64,000 bases of DNA, from positions 1,894,501 through 1,958,500 of the forward strand of contig JACVVK020000061.1 in NCBI GenBank assembly GCA_018292915.2. The letters are read 5' to 3'. Below are positions 55,064-64,000 of the stretch, piece after piece. Origin of the DNA: Batillaria attramentaria (taxonomy: Eukaryota > Mollusca > Gastropoda > Batillariidae). The stretch's first letter is position 1, and every line of letters starts with the position of its first letter. Below the pieces are notes generated by a model. That model ran no database searches. It saw only the letters and a list, made by a program, of their open reading frames with translations, and was not told the DNA's origin. The position numbers and the translations under genes are program-made.

Positions 55064-56109
55064 TAAAAAATAAAATAAATAAATATAATGAAATTATTTT
55101 CCTTATTATGTTGTGACAAAGGACGTTAAACACCCAAACGCCCCTTTCAAACCCTCCTTTACTTAAAGTCCCCCCCCCTCCCCCGGGGGTTTTCAGAAAC
55201 AGGGTGCCTGATCATGAGTTCTACTATTTGAATGCTAATTAATTTTCTCCTAAACTAGCTACCCCACCGATTTGAGTGAAATTTTGCATAGTTACTGTAA
55301 ACATAATGCAAATGTTATTTATGTCACTTTAACTATCTCAGACTAAACTGTTATGACGAACTAACTGAAATGACGTCAGCTATTCAAGAAGGACACAGTG
55401 CCGTCATCGGTACTATATACAAATAGAAAACCAGTAATTAGCACATCAATGTCCTGAGTGGCTTGAAGTTTCTCCAGACACAAATAGAGACACGGATATA
55501 ATCGACTAAGCACAGGTTTCGACTATAGGCATGGGCTTCAATTAGATTAATAGCTGCTATTTCCAACATACGTAATCATTACGAGGATAATGAAGTCGTT
55601 CTGGTAATTCAACGACCACGAATGCTCTGAGTGTCCTAACGGTTCGTCAGACACAGACAGAGACAGGAATACAGTGCGATCGATCGACTGAGCAAAGGCC
55701 TGAATGTGATGAACTGCTGTCATAAGGAAAAGGAACATGGCATCAGTGAGGATAATATCAAAGAGTGCTGGTAAATATAGAGTTTACACACAAGCTTTGA
55801 GTGTCTTTAGGAGGCAGTGAATGTCTCGTGTTTTTCCCCCCTGACTTCATTAGGTGGTACACAGCTAGGAATCATAATTATTACGTATTTCTGACTGGCG
55901 GTTGCTTGACAAAATGCATCGATTGCGGATTGTAAAGTTTACAAATTTGACACTTCAGTATATACACGAAATTTCCCGTTTATTATGTGAGCTGAACTCA
56001 TAATGCGTCATAAATGAAACCAGACGCTGAAACTCCTTTTCCAAAACTGATAAAAACACACCGTTCGTAAATCATCATCGTCGTCGTCGTCGTCATCATC
56101 ATCATCATC
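54456..56109. other. No gene seen
   Basis: Includes a repeat shared with 19620-19760 (near 54840-54990), a CT run (55025-55060), a SINE-C tail piece (55111-55140) and CGT/CAT runs (56073-56109). If the membrane-protein gene continues, this is intron. Confidence 0.4.
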
Positions 56110-56634
56110 ATGTGGCAGCTGAGTGCGATAGCAAACATCATCGATCGTCCAGTATCCTCCGTGTACCCCAACAAGGGCTGGCCAGCTTTCCAGGCCCTGA
56201 ACAACAGGACACTGCAGCCACTTGAGGAAGTGGATCAGAGACCTATCCACATTATGTGGTCGTCCAGTCGGATGGATCAGACGGACGACAACTGGACGAG
56301 CAACCATTTTGTTGCCATGCTGCCAATAGTGGATCCGGAGTCGGAGGTGACAGTGGAAGATGTCCTGAACGAAGGTTTTTTTTAAATTTCACCAGCTGTG
56401 AATGACTTTTACACCCTGGATTGGAATGGGACGGAGTTTGTGGCTGAAATTTTGGCTGTTGATGGGAGCATGGTGCGGGTAAAGTTTCTGCACTACAAGC
56501 AGGGTGTAGGTTATTTTTTCCCCAGTGCTGACGATCTCTCTTGGGAAGAGGTCAGCATGCTCAAAGAAAAAGTGACTCTACAAATTGACTTGCTGAAAAG
56601 CAACCAAAGAATACAGTGCTTCAAACTAGTGTAG
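56110..56634 (+). pseudogene. OTU-fold/vertnin-like protein fragment with one in-frame stop
   Basis: The frame opens inside a CAT repeat with MWQLSAIANIIDRPVSSVYP, passes LNNRTLQPL and IHIMWSSSRMD and reaches NHFVAMLPI. This spacing is like the C-terminal OTU-type fold of vertnin and related invertebrate element-borne proteins (strand, SVYP, IMW, HFV). A TAA at 56383 interrupts it after EGFF. The same frame then continues with ISPAVNDFYTLDWNGTEFVA and EILAVDGSMVRVKFLHY, a small-barrel (chromo/tudor-like) segment, to TAG at 56632. The N-terminal part is missing. It is likely a remnant of a mobile or multicopy gene. The family call rests on pattern memory only. Confidence 0.5.
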
Positions 56635-56811
56635 GCTGCAGTGCACTTAAAGTTTCTGGAAAAATTGGCGTCATGCCAATGATTCTGTAGGTGTGGCATG
56701 CACTTTGACTGTTGACTTTTTTTCTATTCTTCATGCAAACATTGCTCAACATTTTGTTTATGAAGCAGATTCTGTGAAATTTGGCAGTTCTCTGTCATAT
56801 CTGTGTGCAAT

Positions 56812-57547
56812 TGTTACGAGCGTGGCTGTGCCTTTCTTTGTTTGTGTTGTGTTTTGTATGCTGTAGGATAACAGCTGTAATGTTTTTGAAGTTTTAGTGA
56901 GATAGAGAAGTCGCTATGTTTAGTTCATATTGTGTTTTAGTACTGTAAATCTGTTTCCCGTGATCAAGAAGTTTCTATTGTTATCACGAGTATTCGAGAA
57001 GTGGTGACCTTGTTTTGACTGTAGCTAATTCTCGCCTCGGGCAGCGGATCGCACTTAGGGCCTAGAGCTGAGTCGCTCGGAAATTTCGTGCAAATCGCTT
57101 TGTTCTGACTTGTTTACGATTAGAAGGTGTTATATAACGCGCCTAGGTTCGGCGGGCAGGTACTTGATTATTCTGGATTCTTCTTTAGTTTTAAAATAGC
57201 AATAAGGTGATTCACGTTCTGATTTTTGATTGGTTCTTCTATATCAGTTGATCGGAATGTGCTGGAATGCTGTGTCTGTATATAAGGCCCTGAGATGTAT
57301 GCGTGGTGTGCGTGCACGAGAGAAGCTTGTATTTGCGAAGCTGGAAAGTGCTGTGTAACACCAGAGAAGTGCTGTAATAAACTCCACACGGTTATAACTT
57401 TTCTACGCGCTCACGTGTTTTCTGTGAGTGAAGAGAGACAACGTGCGGTCAACAAGAACTCGCTACGTGAGGAAGTGTTCGCCTGTGTATGTCATCGTAT
57501 TCCCTCGATAAGACGACGGGCTCTTTAACACATCTCCACACGTAACA
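56812..57547 (+). mobile_element. Solo LTR with perfect 5-bp target duplication
   Basis: Begins TGTTACGAGCGTGG and ends CCACACGTAACA, so TG...CA termini lie inside an inverted TGTTACG/CGTAACA. It is flanked by GCAAT on both sides (56807-56811 and 57548-57552). Inside are a TATA-like TATATAAGG (about 57276) and AATAAA (about 57376) at the expected relative positions for promoter and poly(A). No internal region is present, so the element was reduced to one LTR by recombination. The LTR class is not determined. Confidence 0.88.
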
Positions 57548-57552
57548 GCAAT

Positions 57553-58537
57553 AACAAAAAAGTCTTGTTTCATGGGATGCTTCTGAGACCAGTGTGTGCT
57601 CTTAATGGAATAGAATGTCGGTAATATATCAAATAAACTTTTTTGATGCCTTGTATTTGCTATTTTGTTGTTATTTCATGAAGCATGTCAGTTGCAAAAT
57701 GCCCAAAGAAAACATCTCAGTGTTACTATTGATTCTGATGCCTGTGAGTGGCCACTTTCCTGTAGAACTTGGTATCTTCCTTTTATCATGTCCACTGGCA
57801 TTTCATCACGTACGACATAACTACAGTTTAGACAAGTTTTCTTGTCAAAAATTCAGCTGTTTCAGGCTTCGTTGGTGACAAATGATGAATAGAAAAGAAA
57901 TCCTTTGTTTCAAATCTTATTGTAATGAAAGCTAATTGGTATCTTTACTTTTCTCATGTCCTCGCAAAAAGGTTCATCGCATACAACATAAAAAAATCCT
58001 AGAACGCACAATTTCCTTACTTGTGCATTACATCATCGTTTCACTGAAGAATGCTGTCAGTAAATGAAACACTGTGATTTTTCATTCATTGTTATACTTC
58101 TGTTGTATTTATTGTATTTGTATTGTTCCTGCTCCTGTTGCGCGTGACATGGGACATGATACATTCAATTAAACCTTAACACAAATGCAACGTCTGTCAA
58201 GTGTAACTCCACTCTTTCAATGTCTTTTAGTCAGCTTTATGGTACAGAGGAAATAAACTTTTCTTTTTTTTTAACAAATAGAACATTTTCCCATAATGTC
58301 ATGTCCCCTGTCACATACAACCATTGTGACCCTCGCGACATTTTTCACACACACAAGGACTAAATGCAAATGAGTTATGTTGGCAAGTGTGGTTTTAGAT
58401 ACTAAAAACATGTAGGTTTCAATGTAACATAATCAATTCTACCAAAAACAAGATTCACTTTTGCCCCATTCAAGTCCTCTCTGAGCCCCATTTTCTGTCA
58501 CAGGCTCATATGTGTATATCCTAGTTTATACCCATTT

Positions 58538-58586
<49 letters not shown>

Positions 58587-59439
58587 CTGAAACAACAAAA
58601 AGGAACATTCCCCTCAGCTCAGCCCCTTTGGTTACAACTGGTGACACTGGGGTACGTGGCGCGTAGATTCTTTTTATAGCATAGTTGTCTAAAATAGTGC
58701 AAATTTTCTGCATGGTGTCAGTCATTCCTGACAAGGAACGTAGATATAATTTCTAAGTTTAAACGCTTCGACTAGTAATTTTACCAGTGTCCGAACAGAG
58801 GACGAAACTCAATAGCACGGATAGATAGTAGCGTTGTCAATGCATAGATTCAGGAATCTATCTGTCCGGAGTTGCTCATGCACAGGCAGAACTACCATGC
58901 ATGAACTTGCTGGCACGTGCGACACAGAGAAAGAGAGAGAGAGGATGTATACACGGATGTTGCTACAGATACACTGTGTCTCTCGACCCTGCAAGCAGAA
59001 CTGAATCCTGCACGTCGACTGAAGTGCAGATTTCCGGTTGGTTCGCACAACTCGCAAACGCATCCGGATTTTGTGACACTGGCGATGCGCGGCTTTCCCC
59101 TTCACATTCTTCGTGATACTGTCAGAAGCAGGCTAAAGCTAGTAGAAGTAGTACTGCTGATGGCATTTTGAGGAATATTCCAGTGGAAATATTAGTGTAG
59201 GAAATGTGAGACTGTAAAATTTGAAATTTGCAGACTGTATGTGACGAGCAAATCACGCGACTTGACAGATTTCTACGTTGCTTGTTTTCAGATTAGTTTA
59301 TTAATTTCACGTATTGCATCAAATGTTACAAGATAAGCGTCTAAAAATACAATGTATCTCAAAACGATTCAAAGCTTATGTGTGTTTCATCCAGTGAAAT
59401 AGCTTCTCGAAATTCCCAGAATAAATTCGAAATCTTTTG
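57553..59439. other. No gene seen; CA repeat at 58540-58585
   Basis: AT-rich unique sequence. The CA run is preceded by the 35-bp flank also found at 48526-48560. Confidence 0.4.
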
Positions 59440-59570
59440 GCGAACGCTGTTTCCGGTTTACCACCCCAACAATCTGGAACTCGCTGCCTGCTAGCGTGAG
59501 ACAGCAACCTGCTCTGTCATATTCCAGATCAGAGCTTAAAACCCATCTGTTTTAAGTTGCCTTCTACTGA
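59440..59570 (+). pseudogene. LINE 3' end remnant
   Basis: Codes FRFTTPTIWNSLPASVRQQP and SRSELKTHLF before a stop, the same W-N-S-L-P tail type as the other LINE remnants in the window. Confidence 0.65.
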
Positions 59571-59608
59571 TTCATGTACTCGTGCTGCCTGCTGTTTTAT
59601 GATATGTT

Positions 59609-59611
<3 letters not shown>

Positions 59612-59661
<50 letters not shown>
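59612..59661. repeat. (GT)n microsatellite
   Basis: About 25 GT units. Confidence 0.97.
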
Positions 59662-59662
<1 letters not shown>

Positions 59663-59734
59663 TGTGTGAGTTGGTGTATTTTCAAGAATTGTGCTTATAA
59701 ATGTGATTTCTTCTTCTTCTTTTTCTTACTGCAT

Positions 59735-59800
59735 CGTTGCCCCGTCTTTGATATCACCCATATGTGGTGGAAAAGGTCGTTAACCCCCCCACCCACCCGC
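59735..59800 (+). repeat. SINE-C tail
   Basis: GTTGCCCCGTCTTTGATATC and ATGTGGTGGAAAAGGTCGTT plus CACCC repeats. Confidence 0.65.
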
Positions 59801-60514
59801 GCACCCTCTTATCATTATTATTATCATGCGCAAGGATGCCTCCGCTACAGAAAACCAGGAAGCTAAAAGAAATTATCTTTATTTATTTCTTCAAAACAAA
59901 TGTCAGACCTGGCATTAAATGCCTAACCTGAACAACTTGCGTGTCCGAACTTCAGTACAAAATGTTAAACGGTTTTAAATCTGACTAATTCTAAATTATT
60001 CAAATCCTGTTTGACTAAAACAAATCTGTAATGAGCTAGTCTTTGTAAAAGCAACTTTCCGATCATTAGACATTTTCAGTGGTTCTTCCACCATATATAG
60101 TTACGCTGCCGACATTTTTTAAGATTAAAAACCGCCTCGATCAGCCACGTACAGAAATCCAGAACACCGTCTAAAAATTACAAGAAAAATTATTGAAAAT
60201 CGCTTATCTGTTGAAAAAAATATCACAACTAGTATTACACACTAACACGTACATAACCTAAACATTCTGCGAGTCCAGAAAGTTCCATGCAGATAATACA
60301 CACTTGTGATTCTAACTGATTCTTGAAACCCAAACTGAAACAAATCTACCAAAAGTACCATTGCTTTGAGATAAGTCTGTTTGAATCTGAAGGCAATGGT
60401 GTTTGACCACCTGGTCATTCCAGACATAATCATTTAAAACCCCTCTGCAGACTTGCGGCTGTCTTTCGTCTATATATAGTTACGCTGACGCTGACGTGAC
60501 ATAAGACTCGAACC
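59801..60514. other. No gene seen
   Basis: AT-rich unique sequence 3' of copy C. Confidence 0.4.
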
Positions 60515-60527
60515 GTCATATATATAT

Positions 60528-60574
<47 letters not shown>

Positions 60575-60580
60575 TATGAC
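60515..60580. repeat. (TA)n palindrome, cruciform-prone
   Basis: GTCATATATA... and ...TATATATGAC enclose about 60 bases of alternating TA with two AAT slips, so the whole stretch is close to one palindrome. Confidence 0.95.
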
Positions 60581-60729
60581 AGTAAAATAAACTCAAATCG
60601 GCATGCCTTCTAGTCAGGACGAAGCACAAAGTATTAATTGAAAAGTCTCGTGAATGTACAGATGGCATCTGTTAACCGCTGTCGGTGTTCAACATTTGTC
60701 AAACCGACTGACATTTGCAGACAGTTATT

Positions 60730-61232
60730 TTATGTACTGTGCAGGCTGAGTTTGCCAAATCCACTCAAGTCATCCACTCTGGACTCCGTGCCAGCAATGA
60801 TGACGAGTTGTGACAGGCACCTGGCGATGACGTCACACCAAGGATCCACGTATCTTGGAACTGTGGCGTCCACATCATCCGTTCCTATGACGACAACCAC
60901 CGCTCGTTCCAGTCCCATGATGCACTCGGGGTCAGCGACTTGGACGCGGTTTTCACTCGGCTGAGCCAACTCCCTGATCAGAGAGTGGTCTCCCTTCCTG
61001 ATGACGTCAAAGGGGATGCGTTCCGCTTGCAGACCCCTGAGTAGCCCGCTGGTGTGTTGGTGAGGAAGTTTCTGTCTGTGTTGTTCTGTTGCCTCGCAAT
61101 CTTCCTCCAAGTCAGAGTCGATGTGTGGCATGTGGGTGTCAGAGGACGTTTGCGAGGTGTCTGGTGACAGCTTCACGTAGCCAGAGATCAGGATGTCCTT
61201 GAATGTCAGACCACTGCAGGGTGACTCCGGAC
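60730..61232 (-). CDS. Nuclease-helicase copy C, last exon (motifs V and VI, intact)
   Basis: The acceptor is atattgcccag. The exon joins the Walker B exon in phase 1 (Asn-Gly) and ends with TAA at 60730-60732, giving 167 residues. It starts PESPCSGLTFKDILISGYVK, has an acidic insert (DSDLEEDCEATEQ) not found in A or B, then RVQVADPECIMGLERAVVVV, IGTDD (motif V-like, residues 107-118) and YVDPWCDVIARCLSQLVII (motif VI-like). The Arg in DVIARC is where SF1 enzymes place the arginine that contacts ATP. No indels are seen against the family. Confidence 0.8.
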
Positions 61233-62090
61233 CTGGGCAATATCATTTGCTGATTAGCACATTAAATTTGTTCATACCACTCTACCACTGTTACTAGTCA
61301 TGGTTTAAGTAGAGCTTACATGATTAGATTAGTCCGAGCGGTTTAACACGAAAGAAATCACGAGAATGTTTTGATGTATAGCTATTACAAAAATTGAAAC
61401 ATCGAGTTGAAGCATTTGGATTGCCGATGTCAGTTTCAAATCAAAGAAATGCAAGTACGGACGTGGTATAAATATTTGTTTCCAATTTGGTGTCCCCGAT
61501 TATGTAAAATACGCCACACTCGTTTGTTGATATCGACCGAAAAAAATGCTCGTTTAATCTCAAACTGGGAAAATTATTAAAACCAAAAATGACTTTAAAA
61601 AACTAATAAGTGATAACACATATTTCGATGATGTTAGACAAACCGTTTTGTGGGTAACCCTCATTTTACGCTCGGATATTTGAGCGCTACACGGCTTCCT
61701 AGCACGACAGGATTTCTTTGTGTGTTTATTTGGTCAGTTGGTTAGTTAGTTGGTTGGTTTTGATATCAATGTTGTTGTTGTTGTTTTGGTCTCTGCTGAC
61801 CACCATCTCCACATGTTCCTACGGTCCGGACAAAACGGACATATCAACACGGTTTGATGAATGTTCTTGGGTGTGCTCGGATTCTCACTCTGTCCTCAGA
61901 CACTATCATTGACACGAGGGTCATCACTGACACGAGGGTCATCCCGACATTGTTTGATAGTTACCATTACACTGTCCTTGTGTTTACTTTCTATCACTAG
62001 GGCGGTACACCGTTTTGAAACCCTTCCTCAGACTCTGGTATCTACTTCTGTGACTGATATTTGTCACGTATGACCAGTTTTACTTCTTAC
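61233..62090 (-). other. Intron of copy C
   Basis: Unique AT-rich sequence with a small direct repeat, CACTGACACGAGGGTCATC (61908-61942). No gene is seen. Confidence 0.6.
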
Positions 62091-62697
62091 CATTACTAAG
62101 CCGCAATTCCGTCGTCAGATATCTTCCAAGGTGTCGACCGCACGTCTCACACTCCCACACATCCACGGGACCATGGTCAACATGTTGGATCCTCTTCACC
62201 GGTGGACCATCTGTTGGAGGGGGCAGACTTGTCAAGACACCGACGTCTTGCGTGGTGTACGGGTAGATAGCCCGTGTACTCCAGGCAGCTCCTCTCTCGA
62301 TCTCCTTGACCACTACAGGTGGGCACCGTCGACTTCGGGCAAGTTTCTCCTCCTTGAACGACTTCGGGCGTGTGCCATGGTAGACGGACGCTGCCCAGAG
62401 GGAGTATGTTCCTAGGGATGCCAGTTTCTGTTCGAAGAGCTGGACAAATTGCTCGAAGAACCAAGGAACTTCATCCATGATCAGGTGAAGGGAGATGCCT
62501 TGGGAGCTCATCTTCTGGGAATCGCTTGCTCTCTGGGCATTTTGCTGGAAGAGTGTAGAACGGTTTTCGTTTTTCTCTCGTTGAAGGGTTGCGGATGACG
62601 TCACAAGATGGTCAATTACGTCTACCAGCCGTCCACCAGAAGTCGTGATTATTTTCACCCTTTCTTTATCTCTTGGATCGTCGAGGTGTTCTTTTAT
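62091..62697 (-). CDS. Nuclease-helicase copy C, Walker B exon (intact)
   Basis: 607 bases, 202 residues, acceptor ctggtttcag and donor AATG|GTAAGA. The linker (1-68) is short and lacks the acidic EVEMDTD block of A and B. LHLIMDEVPWFF (70-81) is Walker B with Asp75-Glu76. LWAASVYHGTRP is motif III-like, RRCPPVVVKEIERGAAWSTR includes the motif IV-like RCP, and PTDGPPVKRI matches the invariant block. CETC (183-186) keeps the CxxC. Against copy B the core after Walker B is clearly the same gene family but strongly diverged, so C is an old duplicate. Confidence 0.85.
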
Positions 62698-63349
<652 letters not shown>

Positions 63350-63523
63350 CTGCTGACAGATGAAGTGAGTGACGGCAAGGCTCCCAATCCAAAGACTGAC
63401 GATGCACACGTCGTGCCCTTGTCGCACCCACAGCACGGCTTTCAGGACCAGCAGCAACGTCTTGCCTGTACCAGGGGGTCCCGTCAGAAACACGTGCTTA
63501 TCCTGTCTCTTCAGTAATACCAC
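63350..63523 (-). CDS. Nuclease-helicase copy C, Walker A exon (intact)
   Basis: 174 bases, 58 codons, phase 0 at both ends, acceptor ttgggcag and donor CAG|GTGCCT. It reads VVLLKRQDKHVFLTG then PPGTGKT, with the P-loop GPPGTGKT at residues 15-22 exactly as in copy B. ALWVRQGHDVCIVSLWIGSL continues the RecA-like fold. The nuclease and N-terminal exons of this copy should lie beyond 64000. Confidence 0.85.
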
Positions 63524-63569
63524 CTGCCCAACAGTTTGGGGAGGACGCAGATGCCATCAACCACAGCCC

Positions 63570-63604
<35 letters not shown>

Positions 63605-64000
63605 TACATGTAGTTTACAGGTGAGTGTACTTTATTTAATGTATCATTTCATCCATCTTGTATATTGAAACAACTTGTGGGACATGTTGGTATAGGCTTC
63701 ATAGGCCTAAAAAAACAAACCCAAAAAACAAAAAAAACAGCAACAACAACTATAAAACAATAAATTCTGTCTGTCTGAGTTTGAATATTTGTTTTTCATT
63801 TAAAAGCGAGGGGAGCTGTTTGTTTGCATGTCTGTTTGTTCATTGACATGTTTATTTTTGTTGGTGATGGTGGTTTCGTCGTTGTTTTTTGGTTTCTGCT
63901 GTTGTTGGGGTTGTTGGTGGGGTTGTTCTTATCGTTGTCTGCTTTTGGTGGTTTTGTATTTAGTTGTTGTCGGTTTTTCGGGGTTTTGTTTGTTTGTTTG
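63524..64000 (-). other. Intron of copy C running off the window
   Basis: A TTTA run (63575-63605) and GTT-rich sequence. I see no linker exon of the family in this stretch, so the remaining 5' exons are further upstream. Confidence 0.5.

Noticed and set aside
55025..55133. Minus-strand ORF with Arg-Glu run
   Set aside because: It is made by the CT microsatellite and flanking T-rich repeat.

Overview
The window is eukaryotic: coding exons are short and bounded by GT/AG splice sites, introns are large, and the rest is dense with CA/GT microsatellites, tRNA- and 5S-derived SINEs, LINE 3' ends, foldback elements and MITEs. The repeat style, the type II membrane protein genes and the expanded nuclease-helicase family suggest an invertebrate, most likely a gastropod mollusc. 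The species assignment is inference.

The main finding is a family of three paralogous multi-exon genes, all on the minus strand, that I call A (10.9-16.5 kb), B (33.4-41.4 kb) and C (60.7-63.5 kb, its 5' part lying beyond the window). Going 5' to 3', the exons encode an Arg-rich N-terminus (seen only in B), a PD-(D/E)XK nuclease domain with a D...GEIKATG signature, a linker, a Walker A exon (GP[QP]GTGKT), a Walker B exon (FDEAPWFF or MDEVPWFF) with helicase motif IV-like RCP and a CxxC, and a last exon with motifs V and VI (GLE-VVVVIG and DVI[SA]RC-SQLV). The predicted product is a nuclease fused to a superfamily 1 helicase. Exon borders and phases match in all three copies. A is broken by about nine indels and B by about four. 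The visible exons of C are intact. The pattern is a tandem, birth-and-death gene family, and a role in nucleic-acid defence is a reasonable but unproven hypothesis.

Two plus-strand genes lie among these copies. One starts at 27154 and one at 50724. Each first exon encodes a short cytoplasmic tail, one transmembrane segment and an extracellular stalk (type II topology), and each ends at a phase-0 donor. The second has an RKRR furin-type site and two further small exons (52522-52558 and 53867-53953) that join in phase and end in a QKIVFAHLSL segment, which resembles the first strand of a TNF homology domain. It is a candidate TNF-superfamily ligand whose main domain exon was not found.

Layout: 0-9 kb holds a pogo-like MITE, SINEs and a 5'-truncated LINE; 9.2-10.1 kb is a 31-bp satellite; 10.9-16.5 kb is pseudogene A; 17-33 kb holds duplicated repeats, LINE tails, a hAT-type MITE with 8-bp target duplication, the first membrane-protein gene, a candidate minus-strand first exon at 29.9 kb, a 274-bp tandem duplication and a foldback; 33.4-41.4 kb is copy B; 41.4-48.7 kb is non-coding with several YY1-like ATGGCGGC sites; 48.7-50.7 kb holds two minisatellites, the second running into the start codon of the second membrane-protein gene; 56.1-57.5 kb is an OTU/vertnin-like pseudogene followed by a solo LTR with 5-bp target duplication; 60.7-63.5 kb is copy C.

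Limits: several of the breaking indels fall in homopolymers, so assembly error cannot be excluded from sequence alone. No database search was possible.
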